Below are positions 21,539 through 35,896 of a DNA stretch of 46,671 bases, one piece after another. A program made the position numbers and the translations under genes. Each line of letters starts with the position of its first letter. The stretch's first letter is position 1. Under the pieces are notes generated by a model that was not told the DNA's origin, ran no database searches, and saw only the letters and a list, made by a program, of their open reading frames with translations. Origin of the DNA: Thermomucor indicae-seudaticae (Eukaryota; Mucoromycota; Mucoromycetes; Mucorales; Lichtheimiaceae); assembly GCA_000787465.1 (NCBI GenBank), contig JSYX01000257.1, forward strand, positions 1 to 46,671, given 5' to 3'.

Positions 21539-24118
21539 ATGGCAAGTCCTCTGACATCAGAGCAGGAAGCTGCATTGGTGCAGGAATGGCTGAGACTCGA
21601 CAAGGTAAAGACGGAAAAAGGAGAAAACAGTAGATACTCGTATTCTGTAAACCGAGGCGGATTTCTGATCTTTTTCGGGATGGCAGAATGAAGAAACGCG
21701 TAAAGAGATTACAGATCTGTACGAAGCCGGCAATCATGAGGAATTACGGAAACGCTTGGGATCGCGCATCGAGTTCGGAACAGCAGGTGCAACGTTCTTT
21801 TTCTTCGGCTTGTCGAATGAGACACTGACGCGTAAGCAACGAAAACCGCAGGCTTGCGTGCGAAAATGGAAGCAGGTTTCGCGCGAATGAATGACTTGAC
21901 AGTACTTCAGACGTCTCAAGTAAGCCGGTGCGGCAGCAAAAGAGCGCAAAACTCTAAGCGATGATTCAGGGATTAGCCAAATATCTATTGGAAACAGTAA
22001 AAAATGCCAGAACTCGTGGAGTCGTCGTTGGTCACGACCACCGACATCACTCTGTTGACTTTGCAAAGTTGACAGCAGCCGCTTTTATTACCCTTGGATT
22101 TCGGGTATGGTATTATCGAGATTATGTACATACTCCTTTGGTGGTAAGCAAGCTTGAAGGTACACATTGCGCGAACGGCCAGAAACAGATGATACCGGCT
22201 TACTCTGCTAGCCTTATACGGTCAAAAAATTGCAAGCTGCAGCTGGTGTTATGATTACTGCTTCCCACGTATGTAGTAAAGCATCAAGGAATGGTTACCA
22301 TCGTCTTACGATAGATGTCTTTGTAGAACCCTAAACAGGATAATGGCTACAAGGTGTAAGTGAGTTGATGCCATACCCAGTTCCCGTAATTTAATCATAA
22401 TAGTGTAGCTACTGGGAAAACGCGTGTCAGATCATACCACCGCACGACAAGGGTATTGCTGCCACAATCGAGAAGAACTTGGAGCCGTGGAATTGGGACT
22501 ACGACCTTGTGAACTCGAGCGAACTTTGTCGGGAACCGGAAGGTGTCATTGACAGTTACTTTGAAGAGTTAGCGACATTGTCACAATACAAGTAAGGACA
22601 TTCATGCTATGTTAATCGTGTCTACGTCAACTCATTGTTTGATATCTAACCGGTAGATCGGACAACGGGCAAGACGATCTCAAATTCGTATATACGGCAA
22701 TGCACGGTATCGGAACACCTTTCGCCAAACGAGCATTCTTATGCTTTGGTCTTCCGCCTTTCATTACTGTGGACGCTCAAATCGATCCGGATCCAAATTT
22801 TTCCACCGTTGAGTTTCCTAATCCCGAAGAGGGTAGAGGGTCGCTGGTAAGTAAACTATAGGCCATACAATGATTTCTTGTATCGCTACCTCCTACGGCT
22901 CTTTTCCTTATAGAGTCTGGCGATACAAACAGCGGATCAATACGATGCTACTCTAATCCTAGCAAACGACCCTGATGCTGATCGTCTAGCCGTCGCAGAG
23001 AAGATAAAGTAAGATTGATCAGCATTAAGCATAAGAGTGGCGCTAAGAATTAAATCGAAACTAGTGATGAATGGAAATTGTTGAACGGAAACCAGATTGG
23101 CGCCATCCTCGGTGCTGCCTGCCTGGAAAAAGCCAAAATGGCAGGCAAACGGACAGGTAAAGCAGGACGAAACAGTAAATTGGTATTGATTTCTGTTCTT
23201 ACATGGATAATGCTTCCAGATAAGCTGGCCATGATCGCCAGTACCGTGTCATCCAAGTTCCTCCAGCGCATGGCTCAAGTAGAAGGGTTCCGCTTCGAAG
23301 AAGCACTGACTGGGTTTAAATGGATTGGCAACAGAGCGATTCAGCTAGAAGCTGAAGGTTACGAAGTGGTGTTTGCTTATGAAGAGGCTATTGGCTTCAC
23401 GATTGGTGACATCGTAAAGGACAAGGATGGCATCACTGCCTTGGCTTTCTTTGCGGAATGGGCCAAGCAACTAAAGAAGCGTGGCTACACTGTATACGGA
23501 TATCTAGAGTCCCTATATCAGAAGTACGGCTATTTCGTGTCAGACAATTCATACTTTGTCTGCGCCGAGAAGGAAGTAATTAAGGCCATCTTTGAACGAA
23601 TTCGTTATGGCACGAATACGGCAAGTGTTTGACCTGTAAAGTCAGGGATTGTCGCTAACATATTGCGTTGCAACTAGATGCGTAAAGACACGGTATGCAT
23701 GAACTAGGCAAAGAAGTTTAAGAGTTGCTAAGGCCTTTTAAAAACAGCTCAAATATCCAGAGACCGTGGGAGGCTGCAAAGTCGTAGGTGTGCGCGATCT
23801 TACTGTAGGTTACGACTCCGGCACTCCAGACAATAAGCCAGTGCTTCCAGTGTCAGCGTCGTCAGAAATGATTACTTTTCACTTGGAAAACGGGGCCGTG
23901 TTTACGATTCGGACAAGGTATGCTATCCAGTGACGGGGACGACATTACTTGGTTTTGACACCGGATACAGTGGCACAGAGCCCAAAATCAAATATTACTC
24001 GGAAATACGTGGCAACTCTGAAGAAGAAGCAAGAGCAGAGTTGGCAAAAGTAGTTCAGGCAATCGCCACTGAACTAGTCGACTATGAGCTCTATGGCATA
24101 AAGTGGCGCCGACAGTAA
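21539..24118 (+). CDS. Phosphoglucomutase-2 type phosphohexo/phosphopentomutase
   Basis: This cytosolic enzyme of the alpha-D-phosphohexomutase superfamily interconverts ribose-1-P/ribose-5-P and glucose-1-P/glucose-6-P. Thirteen exons (21539-21604, 21687-21786, 21852-21919, 21970-22143, 22212-22268, 22327-22355, 22409-22591, 22657-22846, 22914-23008, 23065-23156, 23220-23620, 23748-23917, 23971-24118) give 590 residues; human PGM2 has 612. All four active-site loops are visible: phosphoserine loop [14 protein letters not shown], metal loop [13 protein letters not shown], sugar loop YEEAIGF and phosphate loop [12 protein letters not shown]. It follows the PGM2/PGM2L1 layout more than that of the main PGM1-type glycolytic mutase. 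Intron 11 uses a GC donor (ACG|GCAAGT at 23621), the only frame-preserving choice. Exon 6 is only 29 bases. The start ATG is the first in an exon whose product fits the family N-terminus. Confidence 0.94.
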
Positions 24119-24447
24119 CTTTAATTTTTGCTACAGAAAGCGAGTGTCGCTGCAAAGTAGACGAAAAAGAAACTATAAAACCTGATGAACAACGCGATTT
24201 AGATCAGACATACGCTGATCTCGTTCTCATTGATCATTGCTATATTTACTGCTTTGGTTTGAAAGGAAAGATTTTTGCGCACCGACTGAACTGTGTGAAC
24301 ACGCCCTCACGCTTTGCTCCTTTTTCTTTTCTTTTGCCTCTCTACTTCCCTTGCTCTCCACTTCCCCTGTCCTTTTTTTTGACTCAACTTGAACTGTGCC
24401 TGTTATAAAAGAAGTCTAAATCTCACTTGAGCAAGAATCTTGACAAG
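24119..24447. promoter_or_regulatory. Intergenic promoter region of the MYST gene
   Basis: This 329-base gap separates two tandem genes. A long pyrimidine-rich run (about 24311-24385) lies 60-140 bases before the MYST start codon, as is common upstream of fungal housekeeping genes. No TATA box in a convincing position and no ORF of interest. Confidence 0.4.
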
Positions 24448-26240
<1,793 letters not shown>

Positions 26241-26417
26241 ATATTGTTTATTTTGCCTTTACCCACTCATGTACATGTCTTTTTTATTGTTCGACCTTTG
26301 ATTGTAAACTTCTACATAAATATGGACTATTCTTATGGTGTTGTTTAGTATTTGCAATCCTGGAATTTCTCCAATTTGCGTTTCCGTCGGTCTTCTGTCA
26401 GCAAAGGCTCTTGAAAA

Positions 26418-27974
<1,557 letters not shown>

Positions 27975-28051
27975 TAACTCAAATTTATTCTGGTACCTCT
28001 TTACTTGAATACAGCATTTGGGATCAAACAACAATAATAATAACACGTAGA

Positions 28052-28719
28052 CTAAGCAATAAGAAGAGCGCTTGCGAATGCAAAGACCAACACCAATGCA
28101 GACACATGAGCCGTGTGATTGGCATTATTCGTAGAAGAGCCCGAGCTTGGAATTCTGGTAGATTGAGGCTGACCATTAGGTAGCACCGTGAGACGGGCCG
28201 TGACAGTCGTGTATGCTAATCATTTCATGGTTTGTTATATACTGTCTTGCAGTATATGTACCCAGAGTTGCCCTCTCTTTTTACCTGTAACGGTGACCTC
28301 ATGTTCTGCGTTCGAATGAGGGGTACTGCTTGCTACAGAAGCTTGTTGCTGTCTGTTGTCGAGGTTATCTGACATGACTGCAAAGACTTTGCCCCGTTGC
28401 GCTTTTGCTTTGTTTTCCAGTGGATCTGGAAGGAGGTCATCTGTGTTTTTTGAGGCGTTGAGAGTAGGCCATTGATCTTCTTCGCACTGGTCATGGCATT
28501 CGCTGTCATCTTCGTCTTGTATACAGTCATCCAAGCATGATCGCGTTATATAGGCTAAAGCGCCGTGTGGGCTTTAATGTGCTTCGTATTAGTTGAAGAA
28601 TCAGACAACTTACTACAATCATCCATACAGGCAACGTCATTACTGCGACAATCACAATCGGCGGATACTTGGCAAGTAACCAAGAGAACAATGACAAGCC
28701 AATAGAAATATTGCTTCAT
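28052..28719 (-). CDS. Secreted cysteine-rich protein with GPI-type C-terminal tail
   Basis: Three exons (28719-28614, 28554-28285, 28215-28052) join in frame to 179 residues. A clear signal peptide (MKQYFYWLVIVLLVTCQVSA) is followed by eight cysteines within 40 residues, arranged C-x-C-x6-C-x3-C-x6-C-x3-C-x8-C-x3-C, with the near-repeat CMDDC / CLDDC / CHDQC. A polar linker with Asn/Ser follows, then SSGSSTNNANH and a hydrophobic end VSALVLVFAFASALLIA, which is the layout of a GPI-attachment signal. The mature protein would sit on the cell surface or in the wall. I do not recognise the family. The evenly spaced acidic CxxxC motifs could form disulfide-linked helices or bind metal; that is inference. 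The in-frame joining of signal, cysteine and GPI exons supports the model. Confidence 0.72.
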
Positions 28720-30183
28720 CGTATTCGTAAGTGCCGTTTCGAAAGAACCAGACATGCCGACACTTTTATATCTTATACGAGCAGCAACTTGCATATTAAT
28801 GTTTTTGATGCTCCCTTTTTTCTTTCATTGCGACCGTTCTGGTACACCAGTCGCTGCGATAGTTGCGATTTGGATGCTTTTTTTCCAAGCTGCCGGTTAA
28901 GCTTCAGTATTTACTGCCTTGCAGATGAAAACTTTTTGCGACTAAATACAAGGCATAATTGTTAATCCTTCTATATTAGCCTCCTTCTCGGTCTTGCTTC
29001 TGACCACGACTCATGTAGGGAACGGCCAAATGTGTCCTTCTAGCAATTCCACTGCGCTCTTATTAATGTCGCTAGTTGTATATGTTCTCTTGAAGGAGAA
29101 GACGGTCCGATCTGTAATTAGCAGATGCGGACAAAATTTCGCTAGTGGCACGACGTGTGACAGCAATGGAACCACTTGGATAAGGACATTGTGGCTCCAT
29201 CTCGATGTATAAGGCAGGACAAAAGTACACTTATAGAATCAAACTTTGTCTTTTATGTTTGAACCAATGCAGCGAATTCTTTTAACTATCATTATGGTAA
29301 ACTTGGCGTTCGAAGGTTTAACTGGTGTGTGCATCTCGTTACAGTGCAAGCGGCCATTTTCGAATAATGTGATAGAAAAGACTATCTCTTTCGTCCTTAA
29401 ATATAAACCTCGACTTCAATCAAGTAATAGTGCAACTTCTGTATTACAGATATTACGAGTAACATTGCACATGACACATATTCCCCACCAGGAGAGATTG
29501 CCTTGTGTGACCTCATTAAACGAACAATAAATGTGTGACGCGGCGAAGCTGGTCCGAAATCTTACACTCACGTCTATATCGAGGAAAAGAAGAGCGCTTT
29601 GCTTAGAACCCGCATGTGTATGACTGTTGCCGAGATCACACGTCCGGCGTCTCATAAAACTGGGTAGATTGTGCACCATTCAAAGCAGCCAAAACTAATT
29701 GAACTAACATGCTTTTCCAAGGAGCCTGTGCTTTACTACCACTTATTTGTTAAGCTCAGCTGGAACTAATTCTGTTGCATAATCAATTCTTTCTGTACGG
29801 TCCCTCACAATTATGATATCCGAGTGTTTTTCACAAACTAAGTTCTGTTGTCTGTCTGAGGAAAAAGCCAATTGAAAGGCTTGATTTTTGCTGGGGTGGC
29901 TGATATTGAGCAATTGCGATTACTATTGAAGTCCTCCTATATATGAGGCATATTAAAATTGATGACGATCCTTTGCAGGGTCTTGTCGTAATGATGGTAC
30001 CAAGATAGTCTTTTTGGAATACTATCACATTTTTTCCATGTCGTACATGGTTCCGGTGGAGTATGAATTCATATATTATTGTCTCGGCTTTTCTACCAGA
30101 AACACGTCTTCTTTTCTCTTTACCCTTCGTCTCCATACAAGACTGTGTCTTGCACTCTTCCCTTTCCTTTTCCTTCGAGCAAG
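28720..30183. other. Gene-free stretch between the two secreted-protein genes
   Basis: About 1.5 kb that contains the promoters of two divergent genes. An ORF at 29246-29530 begins with a signal-like stretch (RILLTIIMVNLAFEGLTG) but then loses any pattern and has no partner exon I can defend. ORFs at 28994-29212 and 29416-29679 (minus) match nothing. Confidence 0.45.
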
Positions 30184-31015
30184 ATGTTCAAGAAACTCAT
30201 TGCCTTCCTTTATCTTGTGTTTGTACTCCAATTGGCCCAGGCGGCCTCTATCACCATCACTAGCCCCAAACCTGGTCAGAAATTGACTGCAGGCGAAATT
30301 TTCGAGATCAAATGGTTGGTAAAAGGAATAGGCTGATGTCTCTTTTGGGTTAGAGACTCGAACTGAAACAATACTATTACATAGGGAGATTGCCGATGTG
30401 TCTCTCAGTTTCGATAAGGTCTCCATCGCTTTGGCTTCTGGTCCGGCGCAGGCGCTTATCATTGACCGATTGATTGCCTCAAGTGTCAGTGCCAAGAACG
30501 GCACCTATCCATGGAAGGTTCCCAAGGACATTAAACCCGGTTCCAACTAGTAATGTCATTTCTTTATGCTTCTTTGTTCGTTATCAATATCTAACCCCCT
30601 TGCATCGAATACAGTGTTATCGAAGTTGGTCCTCATTCTAGTGATATTGCTTTTGCAGGTACATTAAACAAGCTGTGCTTATACATTCCGAAGAACAAAG
30701 TTATAATTTTTCTCTCTCTCCATTTTCTTGCTAGGCTACATCTCGATCGAAGCGCCAAAGGCACGAGCAAGCAGCAGCATTTTCCCGTCCGCCTCTTCAT
30801 CACACAGCGCATCGAAAAAGTCTCAACCAACTGTGACTCTACCCTCCTCGATCGCGCATAAGCCGACATCTAGCGCATCCGTTTCGTCAAAGCCAAAGAA
30901 ACACGGTACCTACAAGCGGAAGGAGAAGCCTCGTACGAGCAACAAAGCTCAAGACATCGCTGCTACTACCAGCCCCGTCCTTGAAATCTTGCCGACACCT
31001 CCTGCAACTATCTAG
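30184..31015 (+). CDS. Kre9/Knh1-like secreted Ser/Thr-rich protein
   Basis: Four exons (30184-30314, 30385-30549, 30615-30658, 30735-31015) give 206 residues. A signal peptide (MFKKLIAFLYLVFVLQLAQA) precedes an Ig-like beta domain beginning SITITSPKPGQKLTAGE, with a Trp split across the first intron, IALASGPAQ, and YVIEVG near its end. This is the N-terminal domain found in yeast Kre9/Knh1 and in many fungal GPI-anchored Ser/Thr-rich proteins, which function in the cell wall and beta-glucan assembly. The remaining ~85 residues are Ser/Pro/Lys-rich with basic clusters (KRKEKPR) and lack a hydrophobic GPI tail, so the protein is probably secreted or wall-bound without an anchor. A pyrimidine-rich leader (30100-30180) precedes the ATG. 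Confidence 0.83.
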
Positions 31016-31763
31016 AGAGATAGGCCTCTCCATTTTGTATTTTAAAACCTGTATAACATAAACATATATTGGATATTCATATTCATAGGGAATTTGTGAT
31101 GCTAAGGACCTCTCTGCGTCAGCCAAAGGGCAAATCTAGATACGCTGATAACCGTTAGTTTCGTTATTTCAAGCCAGTATAGACTAAAATCTACTCTTGG
31201 CCTGTTCGAGTACGCGTTGCGACAGCCGAAGATGGAACGTTTGGTCCAAGGCTCGTTAAGGTGCGATGAATTTATACGCAATGTCCATTCCTCATTTCTC
31301 TTACAACATTTCAAATTCCCAAAGGGTCATCGAAGCAAGAGCATCTTCCTTTTTGCTACATTCGTCATTTCCACTGAGCGCATCGTCTTCAAAGGATGGC
31401 AGCTAAGCAATCGCCCTCTCATTTACTCGTCGTACTTCTGCATTAAGGCTGCTTGATCTGTCGGCTGCAATGGTTTGGCTGGTAATTCCATTCGGGTCCA
31501 ATATTGCTGTCCATGTCTGAGGTGGTTGAGACATTCTGACAGGATCTCAATTTATGTGGGGGAACATAGTAAATGGATCAGGGCTTCTGAAAAGTTGAAT
31601 GCCTTGTCGAAAGTGGTAAATATGTCACTGGTCGCCTAGCCACCTTTGAAGATGTCCAGCATTTTTCCCCTCGCATGAAACATTTCGGGTAGTATGATTT
31701 CAATAAATTGCTCCTTTTCGAACTGGTATGCTGGTATCCTTTGTTCTCTTTTCCTGATTTAAC
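31016..31763. other. Gene-free stretch left of the mariner remnant
   Basis: Contains the 3' flank of the Kre9-like gene and unassigned DNA. ORFs at 31217-31456 and 31102-31314 (minus) overlap and match nothing. No repeat is obvious. Confidence 0.45.
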
Positions 31764-32188
31764 CATGGATAACAGAAACGCAGTTAGTCCCAGAACCAAG
31801 AATCGACCCAAGAAATATCAAAAACCAAGCGAAGAACAAATTCACATCTTTTTCAAAACCTGTCTCAATGAAGGTTCAACTGTGGCTGGGGCAGCTAGAC
31901 GCGCCGGCATACACAAAATCGACGGCCCACAGGCTATTCAATCGTGCAGCGGAAAACATCGGGTTCCTTCCAGCCCCAGCCTCCGAACGCAGAGGACGTA
32001 CCAAGCTTCTGCCTAAGCACTCAGAGGCCATTTCGGCATTTCTTAAGGACAATGCTGAAGCGACACTCGAAGAGATCAAAGCGTATCTTGCAGCCAGGTT
32101 TCAGGAAGTCGCAGATATAACCCTTTCTGCACTTTCGAAGCATATGCGCTCTCCTTTTCCGGACACACAGTTCGCAGGGTCACATTAG
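31764..32188 (+). pseudogene. Tc1/mariner-like transposase fragment (N-terminal HTH region)
   Basis: Two overlapping plus frames together show the paired helix-turn-helix start of a Tc1/mariner transposase. The first (from 31764) reads a basic start, then EEQIHIFFKTCLNEG and STVAGAARRAGI. The second (from about 31905) continues KSTAHRLFNRAAENIG, GRTKLLPKHSEAISAFL, ATLEEIKAYLAARF and ITLSALSKHM, then stops. A frameshift near 31915 separates them and the whole DDE catalytic part is missing. It is a dead remnant; I found no terminal repeats. Confidence 0.65.
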
Positions 32189-32685
32189 GACAAATCCATC
32201 AATACCCAGGACCAAAGCTGGGCTTAATTCGGGGCGTTTGGTGGCCTGCGTCCGGGCTGTTTGGACGATTCACGTCGGTTTTTACGGTCACTGCCTGTCA
32301 AGGATTACCTTTTTCGCACGCGCTTATCATAGAATCTAAAGTACAAGAAGACATTTCTGCAAAAGGAAAAGTGGTGTATGAAGTGTTCCACTCTGAATTG
32401 TCAGATAAACGTCTTTCAAATGAAAAGTACGATCATTGACTTGGTTTGACAACGCCTGATCAAAACAAAAATGTCTTAAGACCAATATGAGACATTCTTG
32501 TATCTAAAGCACGTATAGTCCAATCGATTGCTCCACGATTGTCGACCGCACGATCCTTTTGCCGGGTTTGCACTTTCATTGTGTAACCAAACAAGCGAGA
32601 AAAAAAAACGCCTGCCACAAAGGACAGGCACACTCTTTCTCTTCCATACTTTTACCTTTCCCCACTCCCCACTCTGCACTCTGAA
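32189..32685. other. Spacer and promoter of the CDGSH gene
   Basis: About 500 bases with no supportable gene. The first part may be further transposon debris. A pyrimidine-rich stretch (about 32632-32682) immediately precedes the next start codon. Confidence 0.45.
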
Positions 32686-33487
32686 ATGCCGACCACGGAA
32701 GAACAAAAGCCTGAGCCTGTGTTCGTTCAACCAAAGTCATACAAAGTTGAACTCGAACCCGGAAAGGTAAAAAGGAATAGAAAAACTTTGTTGTCTCTTG
32801 CCTACTTGAGATAAGACGTCGAACCTGGCAACATTAACTCGTTGTATTGCTAGGAGTACTACTGGTAACTAATAATGCACTGTAAACATCGACATGGAAA
32901 CAAATGACTGTAACCCTGGTGATAGGTGCGCTTGCGGCCAATCCAAGAATCAACCCTTTTGCGATGGATCGGTAAGCTTATCAACAATCCGAGAGGAAAC
33001 CAGGTCTTGAATGACAGAGGCAAACGAAATTAGCATAAAGGTGGACCTTTCAAGCCCAAAAAGATTGTAGTGGAGGAAAAGAAGACATACTCTTTGTGTG
33101 GTTGTAAATATACTCACAATGAGCAGGGTAAAAGAGAGAGATAAAGAGAACAGATCAAGTTGTATGTGTGAGCATAGAATCTGATGGTGTGTTTTTAGGT
33201 TTCTGTGATGGAACGCATCGCAAAGAGGAAGGCATTCGCAAGTACAATGAGTTCCTGTTGAAAGCCAACAGTGCCCTGAAGGAGGAGCAAGAAAAGCTCA
33301 AGGTTAGTACGGAGAATAGAGGGGAAGTGAAACATGTTTTAGGCTAAGATCTGTTGCTGTTGTATTACAGGCTCAGGTTAAATCGGCAGAACGCAAGCAG
33401 AAGATTCTTCTTGCAACTGTTCCCACTGCTATCGTTGCAGTTGCCCTTGCTTTCAAGTATAGCAACCTCTTTTCATCGAAGAACTAG
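32686..33487 (+). CDS. Double-CDGSH iron-sulfur protein with C-terminal membrane anchor
   Basis: CDGSH proteins carry a [2Fe-2S] cluster bound by three Cys and one His. Six exons (32686-32766, 32854-32864, 32926-32971, 33034-33127, 33199-33302, 33371-33487) give 150 residues. Two complete binding motifs are visible: C32-A-C34 with FCDGSH (C43, H47), and C68-G-C70 with FCDGTH (C80, H84). A charged helix follows (about 90-120), then a hydrophobic segment ILLATVPTAIVAVALAF (~125-142) and a short polar tail, which is a tail-anchor layout. Two motifs in one chain resemble mitochondrial CISD3, but CISD3 is soluble; CISD1/2 are anchored but N-terminally and with one motif. Exon 2 is an 11-nt microexon (GAGTACTACTG) coding Glu-Tyr-Tyr and part of Trp, just before the first cluster Cys; skipping it would break the frame. 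Confidence 0.88.
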
Positions 33488-34031
33488 AATAAATCAGGAA
33501 AGCAACATTAGATTCTTTTCTTGAAAGGACAACGTTGCAATGCTTCGAGGATGGAAATCAGTGCATTGATCGATTACTGTTCTCGGTTCAGCCCCTTCTC
33601 TCTTATGCACTCTTCACCATCATATTCCTTTGTTCACGTACCTGTTGACTGACCATCAAGCTGTCCAGTTTCTATTCTCCAAATATGCACTTATCTTTTT
33701 GTGACGCAAGTTGCATTTATCACGCTCTCGTGATATGATACTCAGTTTGAAAGAGCTATCTACGTAACAATACATAAACTAGGCCAGGCAACGGTTAATG
33801 CAAATTCCTGGTAATCGCGTACAAGACGACTCGCTGTTTATGCCGACATCAGAAATAATAATAACCGGATACAGCGACAAGACAGGCATTTCCGTGCGCA
33901 ATTTATGCCTTCTACTTTTAACTCATAAGATATATATACTCACGCATCTTGTCTCCTTTCTTGCCTTCGTTGACCTTGATCCATTATTATCACCTACATA
34001 ACCAGGCGCGATCTTTCGCGTTCACACGCAA
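33488..34031. promoter_or_regulatory. Intergenic region with CorA promoter
   Basis: 544 bases. A TATA-like run (GATATATATACTC near 33929-33941) lies about 95 bases upstream of the CorA ATG. The ORF at 33798-34001 overlaps this region and matches nothing. Confidence 0.4.
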
Positions 34032-35705
34032 ATGGCGGAAAAATCTCATAGCCTGGAAATCACAGACTACAAGCCCAGACACAAAGAAGAATCGCACTTG
34101 ATGCAAGTGCTTCGACGCTTTCGGATAACAGAGAATAATAACGGTTCTTGTGTTGTCCACGTGAATGATTACAGCCAAGATACAATAGCTCGTGACGACG
34201 AGCAACCGAACAAAACCGATAATGCAGCGCGACAGTCAGAAATGAAACCTTGTCCTCCAGCCAGTCAAAAGACGTGGGATGGTCCACATGAGGTACAGTA
34301 AAGCGGTGTGTGCGCGTGAGGGCACACGGCCCTATTTCCCCTATTTCTTTCTTTTTTCTGGAAATAATAACAAGTGCCAGGAAATCAATCGATGCATGTA
34401 TTTCCATCCCAGTTTTGGATATGCCTGGTCAGAATGTCTGGAGTCCTTGATTCAGCAACAAACAGAGACGATGCATAACAGCGGTTATTGGATTGATATT
34501 ACCTCAGCGACTGAACATGAAGTTCATATGCTGGCTGAGGTAAGATCGATGCAAATATTCCCAGAATGATTATCAACACTCACACAGAAGACACGAAAAG
34601 ATGCTTGACCTCCACCACCTTACGGTTCAGGATATCTTATCGAACATGTTGCGAGAGAAATGCGACGTCTTTCCCAATTACTATTTTGCGTGTTATCGCG
34701 TTTCGTTACCGTACAGTGCCAGTCCTCACGACAGCACTGAACTAGTATGTGTGGTCATATCCCATCGATATATCGTATCGGTATGTTTATCTTTTACTTC
34801 TCTGTTGATATGCCTACAACCGGACAGCTTATAGATAAAAGGTGATTCACACAGCTTCACCGTGGACGCTTTGCGCAGTCGCGTAGAGTACAAGAACGCA
34901 TTGATGCTATGCGGGACAAGATGGTCATCACACCACACTGGACCCATTATGCCGTGCTTGACTGTATCCTTCACAGCTTTCTACCAGAGGTTGAGAACAT
35001 GGAGCGCCAAGTCAAACGATTGACTGAATGGACACTACTGCCGACGTCTTCCGGACATCAGCCTGATGAAGTCTCATATCAGATCTTACTGTTTACGCGA
35101 CAGGTGGACGCCAATACACGAATACTAACGATCTTTGCCAAACAAATACAACATTTTTCGCGCTGGCGCCGAAGACACCACAAGTCCAAATCCAAAGAAA
35201 AAGTCAAACTGCTTTATCCACATCTCGAGCTGTACCTGCTGGATCTACAAGGTAACGTAACGATATCCTCCATTTTGTCCACCTTTCCAACATTCAATTA
35301 ATCTTCTGCTCCTGTACATATAGATCGCGTAGATTATGCGCTGGAAAGTATTTCGCGTGCAGGAAAAGCATTGGCTCGAGCGCATACCAATTACCTGACA
35401 CAAGTCTCGATTGATTTGGCCCAGACATCCAACCACACAAACAACATTATTCGCCGGCTAACTATCTTTGCAACCGTCTTGCTTCCCATGAACTTGGTCA
35501 CGGGTCTCTGGGGTAATCTCTCTATGAAAATAATAGTTCTGGAGGGAAACCATCAAGCTAACAAACAGTTTTTGTTGTAGGTATGAACGTCAAGGTGCCG
35601 GGAAGGGACCATGATTCTCTAGTTTACTTTTTCTGGATCATTGGCAGCCTAGCTGTGCTAGCTGCTTTGCTCTTGTCCTTAGCTCGACGTATGGACGTGT
35701 TCTAA
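34032..35705 (+). CDS. CorA-family magnesium transporter (Alr/Mnr2-like)
   Basis: CorA proteins are pentameric Mg2+ channels. Six exons (34032-34292, 34375-34539, 34601-34780, 34855-35251, 35324-35512, 35581-35705) give 438 residues. The cytosolic domain shows YWIDITSATEHEVHML, FDLHHLTVQDIL-like DLHHLTVQDIL, REKCDVFPNYYF, ISHRYIVSLHRG and HWTHYAVLDCILHSFLP. A long helix with a basic insert RWRRRHHKSKSK follows. The two C-terminal membrane helices flank the signature G-M-N, which is split by the last intron (Gly | Met-Asn), and the chain ends ARRMDVF inside the cell. Length and domain order are closer to fungal Mnr2/Alr proteins than to the mitochondrial Mrs2 type, but the N-terminal extension is short. 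Plasma membrane or vacuole is likely. It is convergent with ABP1, 191 bases from stop to stop. Confidence 0.9.
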
Positions 35706-35896
35706 TAAACGTACAATGTGCATATGCGCTCTGTGCATACATCTTTGGACCTCTTTTCTTGTCAATTGCAGAGAGCTTCCTCTACATTCAGGCGAGATGA
35801 TCATGTTCATACATTAAGTCGTACGGATAGCGTGTCCTTTTATTTTTACGAATTACTTGAGTGTATATACGCAAGAGTACATGCATATGTTGTCAC

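Noticed and set aside
29246..29530. 94-codon plus ORF with signal-like start
   Set aside because: After the hydrophobic start there is no cysteine pattern, GPI tail or splice partner; hydrophobic starts of this kind arise by chance in T-rich DNA.
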